Assembly: GCA_934546745.1 (NCBI GenBank) | Contig: CAKTDV010000015.1 | Location: forward strand, 1 to 64,000 | Direction: 5' to 3' | DNA: 64,000 nt | From: an uncultured Desulfovibrio sp. | GTDB lineage: Bacteria; Desulfobacterota; Desulfovibrionia; Desulfovibrionales; Desulfovibrionaceae | Shown: positions 28,234 to 37,592 of the stretch, piece by piece | How positions within the stretch are numbered: the stretch's first letter is position 1 | Layout: each line of letters begins with the position of its first letter | Position numbers and translations under genes: made by a program | The notes under the pieces: model-generated | Told to the model about the DNA's origin: nothing | The model's database searches: none | Seen by the model: only the letters and a program-made list of their open reading frames with translations

Positions 28234-29562
28234 TCATGCGCCCGTAGGCGCATGACAGAGAAAAAAGAGTTCTTCCGCGATGTCGGTAAGCTGCCCCGCA
28301 AGCCCGCCGCCGTTCATCGGATGCCCGAACAGGGCTTCGCGCTGATTGGCGAGGCCACGCCTGTCCACGGCGTCGGGCAGGGTTGGCAGCAGGGTTTCGG
28401 CAAGGCGGCAGGCCAGCAGATAGCCTTCCGCGCCCTCCAGAAAGAGAGGGGCCAGCGTGCGGAAACGCGGGCCAGCCTCTTCCCAGTAGCGCAGGGCCTC
28501 AGGCCCGGGGCGGCTGCGGGCCGCCTCCCAGAGGGCCGCATGAAGATTGTTGCAGGCCGCGCCGGGCAGGCCGGACTTCCAGCCCCAGAGCCACGGGGCG
28601 CGCACAAAGAAAAGGTTGTGTTCCACGGCCAGACGCAGCAGGCCGCGCAGACCGCGCAGGGCCGCGCGCAGCGCGTCGCGGGCGGCGTCAGGCCAGGCCG
28701 CCGCGTCCGGCTCCCGCCCGGCAAGATCCCAGGCGGGCACGGGGACGGCATCGGGACACAGGCCGGAAAGTTCGCCCAGCAGGTGCGCAAACCAGAAATT
28801 GGCGTCGGGACTGTGCGGCGTCTCCAAATGGGAATAACTGATCACATAGCGTCCGTCCCCGCAGCCGCCCGCCAGGGCCACAGGCTGCCCCTGAACAAAG
28901 CGGGCGGACAGATCCACGCCGTACAGATCCCGCCATGCCTCAAAGACAGGCGCGGGCACACGTTGCAGAGGCAAATCTGCCAGCCAGAAATCGGCGTCCG
29001 GCGGCCCGTAGGCCGCCAGTACCCGCACAGACGTATCCGCGCCCGGCGCGAAACGTCCCGGCCACCAGACGGGCAGGGATGGCTGGACGGCCCCATCCCG
29101 CCATGAGGGCGGCAGAAGGCGGGCGCCCGGGCCGTCCTCATCGGGCGGCGTCAGACGGCAGCGCAAATGCCCGGAAAGCAGATGCTGGAGGCGTTCGGGA
29201 TACCTGGCCCGCCCCCAGGGACAAAGCCCCAGGCCGTCGCCGTGGCGCAGGGCCAGCCCAGCGCCGCCGCAAAAGCCCAGATAGGATCCGCCTTCGGCCA
29301 CATGCCGCCGGATGGCTTCCCTGCCGCGCCGTCCCAGCGCGGCGGCCTTGAGGCGGGCGTTGCCGCCGGGCACGATCAGCAGCGAAAAACGCCGGCTCTC
29401 CGCGCCCATGGGGCCCGGCTTGCCGAACAGGCCGCCTTTGGCTATGTTCTGGGCCTTGAGCAAACGGCAGGGCAGGCCAAGGCCGCGCACGGCGCGCCAG
29501 GCCATGAATCCCCAGATATGGGACGCATCCCATACCATGGCAATATCTCGGGCGGTCTGCAT
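28234..29562 (-). CDS. BPL_N-domain (glutamine amidotransferase-like) protein
   Basis: About 442 residues. The N-terminus has a class I amidotransferase-like fold: LLIVPGGNARLK, then YLGFCGGAGLALR with the cysteine at the nucleophile elbow. This is the BPL_N family, related to the N-terminal part of eukaryotic biotin-protein ligase. The remainder is helical and family-specific. Function is unknown. The frame is open to a GTG at 29613 inside the valS start and has an ATG at 29586. I give ATG 29562 because it avoids overlap with valS, but no start has a strong ribosome-binding site. Confidence 0.68.
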   Translation of the reverse strand: MQTARDIAMVWDASHIWGFMAWRAVRGLGLPCRLLKAQNIAKGGLFGKPGPMGAESRRFSLLIVPGGNARLKAAALGRRGREAIRRHVAEGGSYLGFCGGAGLALRHGDGLGLCPWGRARYPERLQHLLSGHLRCRLTPPDEDGPGARLLPPSWRDGAVQPSLPVWWPGRFAPGADTSVRVLAAYGPPDADFWLADLPLQRVPAPVFEAWRDLYGVDLSARFVQGQPVALAGGCGDGRYVISYSHLETPHSPDANFWFAHLLGELSGLCPDAVPVPAWDLAGREPDAAAWPDAARDALRAALRGLRGLLRLAVEHNLFFVRAPWLWGWKSGLPGAACNNLHAALWEAARSRPGPEALRYWEEAGPRFRTLAPLFLEGAEGYLLACRLAETLLPTLPDAVDRRGLANQREALFGHPMNGGGLAGQLTDIAEELFFLCHAPTGA

Positions 29563-29600
29563 GTGCGCAGTATTGCCGCCTTTCATGGAGAAAGCAAGAT

Positions 29601-32261
29601 ATGGCGGAAACACTCCCTAAAGGCTACGAGCCCCATGACGTGGAAGCCCGGTGGCGCGCCCACTGGCAGGACAACAAAACCTTCACGCCTGATCCAAGCG
29701 CGGACGGCGAAGCCTTTTCCATCGTCATTCCTCCGCCCAATGTCACGGGCGCGCTGCATATCGGGCATGCGCTGAATATCACACTTATCGACGTGCTGTG
29801 CCGCCATGCCCGCCAGAAGGGAAAAAACGTCCTCTGGGTTCCCGGTACTGATCACGCGGGCATCGCAACCCAGAACGTGGTGGAACGCGCCCTTGCCAAA
29901 GAAGGCAAACGCCGTCAGGATCTGGGGCGGGAAGCCTTTGTGGAGCGGGTCTGGCAATGGCGCGACGAGTACGGGCACCGTATTCTGGATCAGATTCGCG
30001 CCCTTGGGGCGTCCGTTGACTGGACGCGCCTGCGGTTCACCATGGACGACGGCCTTTCCGCCGCCGTGCGCAAGGTCTTTGTGCGCCTGTACAGGGAAGG
30101 TCTCATCTACAAGGGCGATTACATCATCAACTGGTGCTCGCGCTGCCATACCGCGCTGGCCGACGATGAGGTGGAGCACGAAGCCCATAAGGGCAAGATC
30201 TGGAGTGTGCGCTACAGGCTGGCCGACGGATCGGGCTTCATCACCATCGCCACCACCCGGCCGGAGACCATTCCCGGCGATACCGCCATCTGCGTGCATC
30301 CCGAAGACGATCGCCATGCCCACCTTGTGGGCAAAAAGGCCGTTGTCCCCATCCTGGGCCGGGAAATCCCCATCATTGCCGACAAGTATGTCGATCGCGA
30401 ATTTGGTACCGGCGCACTCAAGGTGACACCCTGCCACGATCACAACGACTGGGCGCTGGGCCGTACCCACAATCTCGAATTCTTGCAGGTCATCGACGAA
30501 AACGGCGTCATGAAGGCCGAAGCCGGGCCCTATGCCGGTCTTGACAAGGAGGAATGCCGCCGCCGCATCGTCGCGGACATTGAAGCCGCCGGAGATCTTG
30601 TCAAGGTGGAGGATCTTGAGAACTCCGTGGGACACTGCTACCGCTGCCACACGGTGGTGGAACCGCATGTGTCCACGCAATGGTTCGTGGCCACGACAAA
30701 AATGGCTCCCGCCGCCCGTGCCGCCGTGCCGGATCAGACGGCCATTCTGCCTGAAAGCTGGCGCAAGACCTACTATCACTGGCTTGACAATATCCGCGAC
30801 TGGTGCATCAGCCGCCAGATCTGGTGGGGGCACCGCATCCCCGCATGGACCTGCGAACAGTGCGGCCATCTGATTGTCGAGGAAGAGGATCCCTCCGTCT
30901 GCCCCCAGTGTGGCTGCGCGCGTCTGACGCAGGAAGAAGACGTACTCGACACCTGGTTTTCCTCGGCGCTCTGGCCCTTCTCCACCATGGGCTGGCCGGA
31001 AAAGACCGCTGATCTGGAACGCTGGTACCCCACGTCCGTCCTCGTCACCGGCTTTGACATCATTTTCTTCTGGGTCGCCCGCATGATGATGATGGGCCTG
31101 CATTTCATGGGCCAGGTTCCTTTCCGCGATGTCTATCTTCATGCGCTGGTGCGCGATGCCACAGGCCGCAAGATGTCAAAATCCACGGGCAACGTCATTG
31201 ATCCGCTGCTCATGATTGACAGGTACGGTTGCGATGCCCTGCGTTTTACTCTGACGGCCTTCGCCGCCATGGGCCGCGATATCCGCCTTTCCGAAGAGCG
31301 CATCGAAGGCTACCGCCACTTTGTCAACAAGCTCTGGAATGCCGCCCGCTTCGCGCTCATGAATCTGCCCGAAACGGCCCCCGCGCCTGTGGCGCTGGAA
31401 TCCGTCGAGGGACTGCACCATCAATGGATCCTGCACCGCCTCGAAACCGTCAAAAAAGAGGTGGATGCCGCGCTTGAGGAATACCGTTTCAACGACGCCG
31501 CCCAGCTCTCCTATCGCTTCCTCTGGAACGAATTCTGCGACTGGTATCTTGAGCTCAGCAAACCTGACATGCGGGACGAGCTCCGTGGACCCGTGGCCCA
31601 GCGCGTTCTGTGGGTCGTGCTTCGCGAGCTGCTGCTGCTGCTGCACCCCATCATCCCCTTTGTGACCGCGGAGATCTGGCAGGCCCTGCCCACCGGGGAG
31701 GGCAAGGCGCCCTCCGATATCGCCCTTGAACCCTACCCGGCGGCGCGCCCCGGCTGCGAACGACCCGCCGAAGCCGCCCGCATGGAATTTATCCAGGGTG
31801 TCATCGTGGCCGTGCGTACCATCAAGGCGGAACTCGGCATCAGCCCGGCCCACAGGGTGGCCCTGCTCCTGCACCCCGCGGACGAAGCCCAGGCAACCCT
31901 GATTGAGCGGACCCGTTCCATGATCCAGAGCCTTGCGCGCCTCGAAAGTCTGGAAGCCGGTGCGGAAATAACCGCTCCCAAAGCTTCCGCTTCCGCCGTG
32001 GTGGAAGGCTGCCAGGTTATCGTTCCCCTTAAGGGGGCTGTGGATCTGCGGGGTGAGCTGGCCCGCCTTGACAAGGAACTGGCCAAACTCGACAAGGATC
32101 TCATCGGCGTACAGACGAAATTGCACAACGAAAGCTTTGTGAGCCGCGCTCCCGCCGAAGTCGTGGAACGTGAGAAAGCCCGCGCCGGGACCCTGCTCGA
32201 CACAAAGACAAAACTGGCGGCCCTGCGCCAGCGCTTCAGCGAAGCTCTTGCCGAGGACTAA
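29601..32261 (+). CDS. valS: Valyl-tRNA synthetase
   Basis: 886 residues. The class I signature HIGH is at residues 53-56 and KMSKS near 523. The editing domain lies between them, with an inserted zinc-ribbon-like pair (CEQCG...CPQCG) near 418-435. A C-terminal coiled coil (LRGELARLDKELAKLDKDL) is typical of ValRS. The enzyme charges tRNA-Val and edits mischarged threonine. GGAG lies about 10 bases before the ATG. The next gene starts at the base after its TAA, so the two are co-transcribed. Confidence 0.97.
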   Translation: MAETLPKGYEPHDVEARWRAHWQDNKTFTPDPSADGEAFSIVIPPPNVTGALHIGHALNITLIDVLCRHARQKGKNVLWVPGTDHAGIATQNVVERALAKEGKRRQDLGREAFVERVWQWRDEYGHRILDQIRALGASVDWTRLRFTMDDGLSAAVRKVFVRLYREGLIYKGDYIINWCSRCHTALADDEVEHEAHKGKIWSVRYRLADGSGFITIATTRPETIPGDTAICVHPEDDRHAHLVGKKAVVPILGREIPIIADKYVDREFGTGALKVTPCHDHNDWALGRTHNLEFLQVIDENGVMKAEAGPYAGLDKEECRRRIVADIEAAGDLVKVEDLENSVGHCYRCHTVVEPHVSTQWFVATTKMAPAARAAVPDQTAILPESWRKTYYHWLDNIRDWCISRQIWWGHRIPAWTCEQCGHLIVEEEDPSVCPQCGCARLTQEEDVLDTWFSSALWPFSTMGWPEKTADLERWYPTSVLVTGFDIIFFWVARMMMMGLHFMGQVPFRDVYLHALVRDATGRKMSKSTGNVIDPLLMIDRYGCDALRFTLTAFAAMGRDIRLSEERIEGYRHFVNKLWNAARFALMNLPETAPAPVALESVEGLHHQWILHRLETVKKEVDAALEEYRFNDAAQLSYRFLWNEFCDWYLELSKPDMRDELRGPVAQRVLWVVLRELLLLLHPIIPFVTAEIWQALPTGEGKAPSDIALEPYPAARPGCERPAEAARMEFIQGVIVAVRTIKAELGISPAHRVALLLHPADEAQATLIERTRSMIQSLARLESLEAGAEITAPKASASAVVEGCQVIVPLKGAVDLRGELARLDKELAKLDKDLIGVQTKLHNESFVSRAPAEVVEREKARAGTLLDTKTKLAALRQRFSEALAED

Positions 32262-33146
32262 ATGCGCCGCCTGCCTGCCATCGCACTGATCTCCCTGGCT
32301 CTGATGGGGGCCGCGTCCGTTCCGGGCGCGGCCCCCGGCCAGCCGTCCTCCCCCCCCCAGTCCGCCGCCGCGGCTATTGACGCCGCGGCCATAGCGGCAT
32401 CTCTCCGCCCGTTGCTCAAGGCCGAAACCTTCGAACAGCGTCTCGCCGATGTGGGGAGACTCAAAGCCGCCGGCTTCGTTTTTCAGCCGGAACTCGCCGT
32501 CTCCGGCGAAAGTTGCCCCCAGAATGCCAACCCGGATCAGCGCGCTGGGCTCTCCGGCATGCTGGCGGCGGATCGCGGCTTCGCCTTCTTTTTTGGAACG
32601 CCCGCACAGGCCGCCAGAGCCAATACCCTGCTGGCGGAAGTTCTGGGCATGACGCCGCCAACCCTGTCCGAAAAAGACAGGAGCGCCCTGCGCAACCCAG
32701 CCGCTCCTGAGTCCCGGCGCGTTCTTGTCCGTTTCTGCGCCGAAGAATCCCACCGCATCCTTGAAACCGCCGCCCGTGATGAAGCCTCGTTGCGTCTTGT
32801 GGGCGCGTATCTCTACGGACTGTTCCTTGAACAGACCTACCTTTCCTCCGTCATGATCCTGGCCGCCGCCGAAAGCGAAACCCTTGCCCCTCTGCGCGGC
32901 CTGCATACCGATCTCTCCCGCAATCAGGCCGCCGTTCTTGACATTCTCGGCAAGGCCCGTTGCCTTGGCCCGGATGCCGATACCTCTGACGAGCGCGCGG
33001 GCGCCGCCCGGCAGATTATCCGTTATCTCAATAACGGCGCGCCTACCCTCAACGGCCTTCGCGCCGCTGTGGAAATCACCCAGACCGAACGCGGCGCATT
33101 CCTTGCGCCCTGCCCCCTTGACGCCGCTCCCACACGTATGCAATAG
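32262..33146 (+). CDS. Secreted hypothetical protein co-transcribed with valS
   Basis: 294 residues. A signal peptide (MRRLPAIALISLALMGAASV with cleavage near GAAPG) is followed by an alanine/proline linker and a helical domain with no recognised motif. Two to four cysteines suggest a possible disulfide in the periplasm. The ATG abuts the valS stop codon. I do not recognise the family; it is probably a lineage-specific periplasmic protein. The reading frame is solid given codon use and the signal sequence. Confidence 0.7.
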   Translation: MRRLPAIALISLALMGAASVPGAAPGQPSSPPQSAAAAIDAAAIAASLRPLLKAETFEQRLADVGRLKAAGFVFQPELAVSGESCPQNANPDQRAGLSGMLAADRGFAFFFGTPAQAARANTLLAEVLGMTPPTLSEKDRSALRNPAAPESRRVLVRFCAEESHRILETAARDEASLRLVGAYLYGLFLEQTYLSSVMILAAAESETLAPLRGLHTDLSRNQAAVLDILGKARCLGPDADTSDERAGAARQIIRYLNNGAPTLNGLRAAVEITQTERGAFLAPCPLDAAPTRMQ

Positions 33147-33214
33147 CGCGCGGCCCGTGTGGGGAATACGCTGTCTCATAACGAGAGAGAAACAAAGGAA
33201 GAGGGGAATCGGAC

Positions 33215-34042
33215 ATGATCGAACAGATCCCCGGCAGGGGTATGGTAAGTTTTGTCGGGGCCGGTCCGGGCGATCCGGAGCTGCTGACCATCAAGGGCCG
33301 CGACGCCATCGCGGCGGCGGCGCTGGTTCTGTATGCGGGATCGCTGGTACCGGAGGCTCTGCTGGACTATGCCGCGCCGTGGGCGCGGAAAGTGAATTCC
33401 GCGCCGCTGACGCTGGAGGAATGCCATGCGCTCATGCGGGAAACGGCTCTTGCGGGCAAGGCGGTGGCGCGCCTGCACACAGGCGACGCCTCGCTCTACG
33501 GGGCCCTGCGCGAACAGGCGGCCCTGCTGGACAGGGACGGCATACCGTGGCGCGTGATTCCCGGCATTACCGCCGCCTGTGCGGCGGCCGCGGCGGCGGG
33601 CGTTACCTTTACCGTACCGGAAGTGACGCAGACGCTTGTCATTACCCGTATGCCGGGGCGTACGCCCATGCCCGCGGGCGAGCGCCTGCGCGCTCTGGCG
33701 TCGCACGGAACCTCCCTCGCCGTCTACCTCTCCTCACAGCTTGTGGAAGAGATGCGGGCTGAGCTTCTCCAGTCCCTGCCTCCGGAAACGCCCGTCATCT
33801 GCGCCTACAGGGTCGGCTGGCCCCAGCAGCGGATACACAGGACGACGCTGTCCGAAGTATCCCGCTGTGTGCGGGAAAACAACCTTCACAGACAGACCGT
33901 CTTTCTCATCCTTCCCGGTCTCAACGCCAGCGGCGCACCCTCGCGCCTTTACGACGCGGGTTTCAGTCATGGTTGGCGCGAAGCAGGCGAAAGCGCTCCT
34001 CCGCATGATGCTTCCGAAGGCGTTCAGCCCATAAAAGAATGA
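33215..34042 (+). CDS. cbiF: Cobalt-precorrin-4 C11-methyltransferase
   Basis: 275 residues. The SAM-dependent uroporphyrin/precorrin methylase fold shows VSFVGAGPGDPELLTIKGRD at the N-terminus, LHTGDASLYGALREQ, and PGITAACAAAAAAG. The sequence around VTQTLVITRMPGRTP is typical of CbiF/CobM. It methylates C11 of cobalt-precorrin-4 in anaerobic cobalamin synthesis. It is separated from cbiD-cbiET by about 8 kb, so the pathway is scattered. Its 3' end overlaps marC on the other strand by about 19 bases. Confidence 0.92.
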   Translation: MIEQIPGRGMVSFVGAGPGDPELLTIKGRDAIAAAALVLYAGSLVPEALLDYAAPWARKVNSAPLTLEECHALMRETALAGKAVARLHTGDASLYGALREQAALLDRDGIPWRVIPGITAACAAAAAAGVTFTVPEVTQTLVITRMPGRTPMPAGERLRALASHGTSLAVYLSSQLVEEMRAELLQSLPPETPVICAYRVGWPQQRIHRTTLSEVSRCVRENNLHRQTVFLILPGLNASGAPSRLYDAGFSHGWREAGESAPPHDASEGVQPIKE

Positions 34043-34629
34043 ATGCCGGTAAAGATTTGCTGCGCGGCAATGGCGGCAAGGAGCAGGCCCGTCAGTTTTG
34101 CCATGACGGCAAGACCTGTGTGGCGCAGGAGCTTCCCGGCGCTGTCGGCTACCCAGAGAAGAGAAAAAATACCAAAGGCGGCGAGAAACAGGGAGAGCGC
34201 GCCGCACGCGGTTTCCTCAAGCGTCGTGGAGGAAGCCCCCATGACCATCACCATGCCGATGGAGGCTGGCCCCATGCAAAGGGGAATGGCCAGCGGCACA
34301 ATGCTGATATCCTCGTCTTCCGTCCGGTGTTTTCCGGCGGCGCTGTCATCCCGCATGAGCGAGACGGCGGAAAGAAAGAGCAGAACGCCCGCGCCGATGC
34401 GGAAGGCGTCGAGCGTAAAGCCGAACAGGGAAAAAATACGCGCCCCGAAGAGATAGAGAACGAGGCCGATCAAGAAGGCCGCCAGACTGGTCTTGCAGGC
34501 GACGCGACGTTTTTCCCGCGCGGTCAGACCCGCCGTACCGCTGATGAAGGCGCTCAGGACGGCGGGCGGCGTCATCAGCGCAAAGAGCTGGAGGCTGACA
34601 CTGAAAAGGCTTGCGGCTGTTTCCTGCAT
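34024..34629 (-). CDS. MarC-family integral membrane protein
   Basis: About 201 residues with six hydrophobic segments. PPAVLSAFISGTAGL and the central IPLCMGPASIGMVMVMGAS are MarC/UPF0056 signatures. Function is unknown; the E. coli MarC name derives from a locus rather than a shown role in resistance. A GTG at 34650 would place the start inside a strong hairpin, so ATG 34629 is preferred, although neither has a good ribosome-binding site. The last codons overlap the end of cbiF. Confidence 0.82.
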   Translation of the reverse strand: MQETAASLFSVSLQLFALMTPPAVLSAFISGTAGLTAREKRRVACKTSLAAFLIGLVLYLFGARIFSLFGFTLDAFRIGAGVLLFLSAVSLMRDDSAAGKHRTEDEDISIVPLAIPLCMGPASIGMVMVMGASSTTLEETACGALSLFLAAFGIFSLLWVADSAGKLLRHTGLAVMAKLTGLLLAAIAAQQIFTGIHSFMG

Positions 34630-34648
34630 GGGGTAGGTCAACGCTATC

Positions 34649-34683
34649 ACGGAAAAGGGAGAGCGGCGCTCTCCCTTTTCCGT
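34649..34683 (-). terminator. Hairpin between ilvN and marC
   Basis: A 14- to 16-bp perfect stem (GGAAAAGGGAGAGC with complement, loop GGC) starts at the ilvN stop. The 3' arm is pyrimidine-rich but no T-run follows, so termination is likely but perhaps incomplete, allowing some marC transcription. Confidence 0.65.
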
Positions 34684-35177
34684 TACATTTCGGACTGTTT
34701 TTTGGAGCGCCGCATGGCGACGGAACCGGTGCGGGCCACTTCCTTGATACCGAAGCGGTGCATGAGGCTGAGGATGGCTTCGAGTTTGGAATGGTCGCCT
34801 GTCGCTTCAATGGTCATTTCCGTGGCGCTGACATCAATGACCTTGCAACGGAAGATCTCCACAGTGCGGAGGATTTCGCCGCGCATGGGGCCTTCCGCCT
34901 GTACCTTGACGAACATCATTTCGCGTTCCACGGCGGGGCCGTCCGCAAAATCGGTCACCTTGATGACAGTGACGATCTTGTGCAGATGCTTCATGATCTG
35001 CTCAAGAATCTGGCTGTCGCCGTAGGTGGTGATGGTCATGTGTGAGACGCCTTCCTCCAGCGCCGGAGCCACATTGAGTGAATGGATATTGAATCCCCGG
35101 CCGCTGAACAACCCGGCTACGCGGCTGAGCACGCCGGGCTCGTTTTCCACAAGAACGGAAAGCACGTGACGTTGCAT
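34683..35177 (-). CDS. ilvN: Acetolactate synthase small (regulatory) subunit
   Basis: 164 residues. The N-terminal ACT domain starts HVLSVLVENEPGVLSRVAGL and continues GRGFNIHSLNVAP, as in IlvN/IlvH. It binds valine for feedback control of the large subunit, encoded immediately upstream with a gap of about 9 bases. The pair makes 2-acetolactate for valine and leucine, and acetohydroxybutyrate for isoleucine. The C-terminal domain is complete. Confidence 0.96.
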   Translation of the reverse strand: MQRHVLSVLVENEPGVLSRVAGLFSGRGFNIHSLNVAPALEEGVSHMTITTYGDSQILEQIMKHLHKIVTVIKVTDFADGPAVEREMMFVKVQAEGPMRGEILRTVEIFRCKVIDVSATEMTIEATGDHSKLEAILSLMHRFGIKEVARTGSVAMRRSKKQSEM

Positions 35178-35186
35178 GGCGGCCCC

Positions 35187-36881
35187 CTAGATCAAGAGCA
35201 TTTCATCCAGGGCCGCGCCGGCGGGCACCATGGGATAGACGTTTTCTTCACGCTCCACCCGCACGTCGATGACGGCGGGGTTGGGCGAGGCCAGCGCGGT
35301 TTTCAGCATGGGCAGCAAATCCCGCCGTTCTGTGATGCGGTAGCCCTCCGCGCCGTAGGCTTCGGCCAGCTTCACGAAGTCAGGCTGGGCTTCCATGACG
35401 GTGGAGCTGTAGTTGTGGTTGAAGAACAGCTCCTGCCACTGGCGCACCATGCCCAGATAGCCGTTGTTGAGAATGACGACCTTGATGGGCAGACGCTGCT
35501 GCACGACGGTCGCCAGTTCCTGAATATTCATCTGCAACGAACCGTCGCCCGCCACAGAGATGACTTTCTTGTGGGGGAAGGCCATCTGCGCGCCGATGGC
35601 GGCCGGAAAGCCGTAGCCCATAGTGCCGAGGCCGCCGCTGGTGAGCAGGGTGCGCGGTTCGGTGAAGTTGTAGAACTGGGCCGTCCACATCTGGTTCTGC
35701 CCCACCTCGGTCGTCAGGATGGCGTCGCCCCTGGTCAGTTCAAAGAGTGTCTCCACCACCTTCTGGGGCTTGATGGCCGTGCCTTCGTCGCCATAGCGGA
35801 GGGGGTGATCCGTTTTCCAGGCCGCAACGGTGCTGAGCCATTCACTATGCTCTTCCTCCCAGTTGCGGCCGCCCAGTTTGGCCCGGCAGATATCGAGAAT
35901 GCCTTCAAGAGCCAAGCGGCAGTCGCCCACGACGGGAACGTCCACCTCCACATTCTTGCGGATGGAGGTAGGATCAATGTCAATATGGATGATGCGCGCG
36001 GAAGGGGCGAAGGCATCCAGCTTGCCGGTGACGCGGTCGTCAAAACGTGCGCCCACACAGATAAGCAAATCCGTATGGTTGATGCTCATATTGGCCGCGT
36101 AGGTGCCGTGCATGCCTACCATGCCGAGGCTCAGGGGATCGGTGGCCGGAAAAGCGCCAAGACCCATGAGCGTATAGGCGACGGGCAGGTGCAGCGTCTG
36201 GGCCAGTTCGCGCAGGGCCCGCGACCCATTGGAGAGAATCACGCCGCCTCCGGCCAGCAGCATGGGGCGTCTGGCTTTGGAGATTTCCTCCGCGCTGCGG
36301 CGCAACTGGTTCAGATTCGGCTTATAGGTGGGGTTGTAGCTGCGCATGGAAACGCCGTCAGGCCAGAGGAATTCCGTGGAGGCCTGCATGACGTCCTTGG
36401 GCAGATCCACAAGCACGGGACCTGGGCGTCCGCTGCGGGCAAGGTAGAAGGCTTCGCGCAGGGTCTGCGCCAGCCTGGTAATGTCCTTGACCAGAAAATT
36501 GTGCTTGGTGCAGGGGCGGGTGATACCGACGATATCGACTTCCTGAAAAGCGTCGTTGCCGATAAGGTTGGTAGGCACCTGCCCCGTAAGCACCACCAGC
36601 GGGATGGAATCACAGTAGGCCGTGGCGATGCCGGTCACCGTGTTGGTGGCGCCGGGCCCCGAAGTGACGAGGCAGACGCCGACCTTACCGGAAGCCCGCG
36701 CATAGCCGTCGGCCGCATGCACAGCCCCCTGTTCGTGCCGTACAAGCACATGCTTCAGCTCAGGGTGTCGCGGCAGTTCATCATAGATATCAATGATCGC
36801 GCCGCCGGGATAGCCAAACAGCACGTCCACGCCTTCCCTTTTCAGGGATTCCAAAAGAATCTGTGCACCTGTGCGTTCCAT
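35187..36881 (-). CDS. ilvB: Acetolactate synthase large (catalytic) subunit
   Basis: 564 residues. The thiamine-diphosphate enzyme pattern is clear: GYPGGAIIDIYDEL, the catalytic Glu in VRHEQGAVHAADGYA, SGPGATN, and the ThDP motif GDGSLQMNIQELATV with NNGYLGMVRQWQE. It condenses pyruvate with pyruvate or 2-oxobutyrate. The operon order is ilvB-ilvN on the minus strand. No leader peptide rich in Ile, Val or Leu is seen in the short gap to the upstream YdcH-like gene, so attenuation of the classic type is not supported. Confidence 0.97.
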   Translation of the reverse strand: MERTGAQILLESLKREGVDVLFGYPGGAIIDIYDELPRHPELKHVLVRHEQGAVHAADGYARASGKVGVCLVTSGPGATNTVTGIATAYCDSIPLVVLTGQVPTNLIGNDAFQEVDIVGITRPCTKHNFLVKDITRLAQTLREAFYLARSGRPGPVLVDLPKDVMQASTEFLWPDGVSMRSYNPTYKPNLNQLRRSAEEISKARRPMLLAGGGVILSNGSRALRELAQTLHLPVAYTLMGLGAFPATDPLSLGMVGMHGTYAANMSINHTDLLICVGARFDDRVTGKLDAFAPSARIIHIDIDPTSIRKNVEVDVPVVGDCRLALEGILDICRAKLGGRNWEEEHSEWLSTVAAWKTDHPLRYGDEGTAIKPQKVVETLFELTRGDAILTTEVGQNQMWTAQFYNFTEPRTLLTSGGLGTMGYGFPAAIGAQMAFPHKKVISVAGDGSLQMNIQELATVVQQRLPIKVVILNNGYLGMVRQWQELFFNHNYSSTVMEAQPDFVKLAEAYGAEGYRITERRDLLPMLKTALASPNPAVIDVRVEREENVYPMVPAGAALDEMLLI

Positions 36882-36905
36882 GTATGCGGACTCCTGCTCC
36901 CGCCG

Positions 36906-37133
36906 CTACCGCGCGGCGCGGTGTTTGTCGAGCAAGGCCATGAGCTGGGTCTTGCCTTCAAGCTTCTGTTTTTTAAGCTGCTTCAGGGTCTGTTCTTCCG
37001 TAGGGGTGCGGAAGGTCTTGTTTTCCAGCTTTTCCACCTGCTTGCTGTAAAGCATGTGGTCTTCCCACAGGGATTTCAGCTCCGGATCAGAAGGTAACAG
37101 CTTTTCAATAAGTTCAATGTCATGCTGATCCAT
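36906..37133 (-). CDS. YdcH-family (DUF465) small coiled-coil protein
   Basis: 75 residues, almost all helical. LLPSDPELKSLWEDHMLYSK, then EKLENKTFRTPTEEQTLKQL, matches the YdcH/DUF465 family of short alpha-hairpin proteins of unknown function. AGGAGATTTC precedes the ATG. It is 24 bases upstream of ilvB on the same strand and may be co-transcribed. Confidence 0.85.
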   Translation of the reverse strand: MDQHDIELIEKLLPSDPELKSLWEDHMLYSKQVEKLENKTFRTPTEEQTLKQLKKQKLEGKTQLMALLDKHRAAR

Positions 37134-37277
37134 AAGAAATCTCCTACGTTAGATGTTGAGCGCGAAGCGCTTGGGAAAGCCCTGCGGCGCTGTAGGCTGT
37201 GCCTTTTCGCCGCGGACAAAAAACCTTTCACAGGCGCGCCCGCCCACCCGTCCTTTTTGAGGGGTGGCGGAATGCCC

Positions 37278-37592
37278 CTAGAAGGAAACGGTGTGCAGTG
37301 TGGTGGCGTATTCCAGGATCGACTTGATCACAATGCGGTTGAAAAGCTCAATGGCGAGCAGCACCACCACAGGCGAAAAATCCAGTCCGCTGGTATAGGT
37401 GAAGGGCAGCCATTTACGGACACGGTAAAAAACAGGTTCCGTCAGCTGGCGCAGCACACGGACAATGGGGTTGTAGGGATCAGGCCGTACCCACGTCAGC
37501 ACTGTCGCAATGATGATGACCCAGAAATACAGCGTCAGCAGGCCACTGACGATAATGGCCACAGCCTGCAGGGCGTTGGAAAGGACGATCAT
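37278..37592 (-). CDS. YggT-family membrane protein
   Basis: 104 residues with two hydrophobic segments flanking WVRPDPYNPIVRVLRQLTEP, the YggT signature. Such proteins are implicated in cell division or membrane organisation in several bacteria, without a defined activity. The start overlaps the stop of the HAD phosphatase gene upstream (ATGA-type), so they are coupled. Confidence 0.88.
   Translation of the reverse strand: MIVLSNALQAVAIIVSGLLTLYFWVIIIATVLTWVRPDPYNPIVRVLRQLTEPVFYRVRKWLPFTYTSGLDFSPVVVLLAIELFNRIVIKSILEYATTLHTVSF

Noticed and set aside
34630..34650. GTG start of marC at 34650
   Set aside because: It lies inside a 16-bp hairpin without a ribosome-binding site; the later ATG gives the family length.
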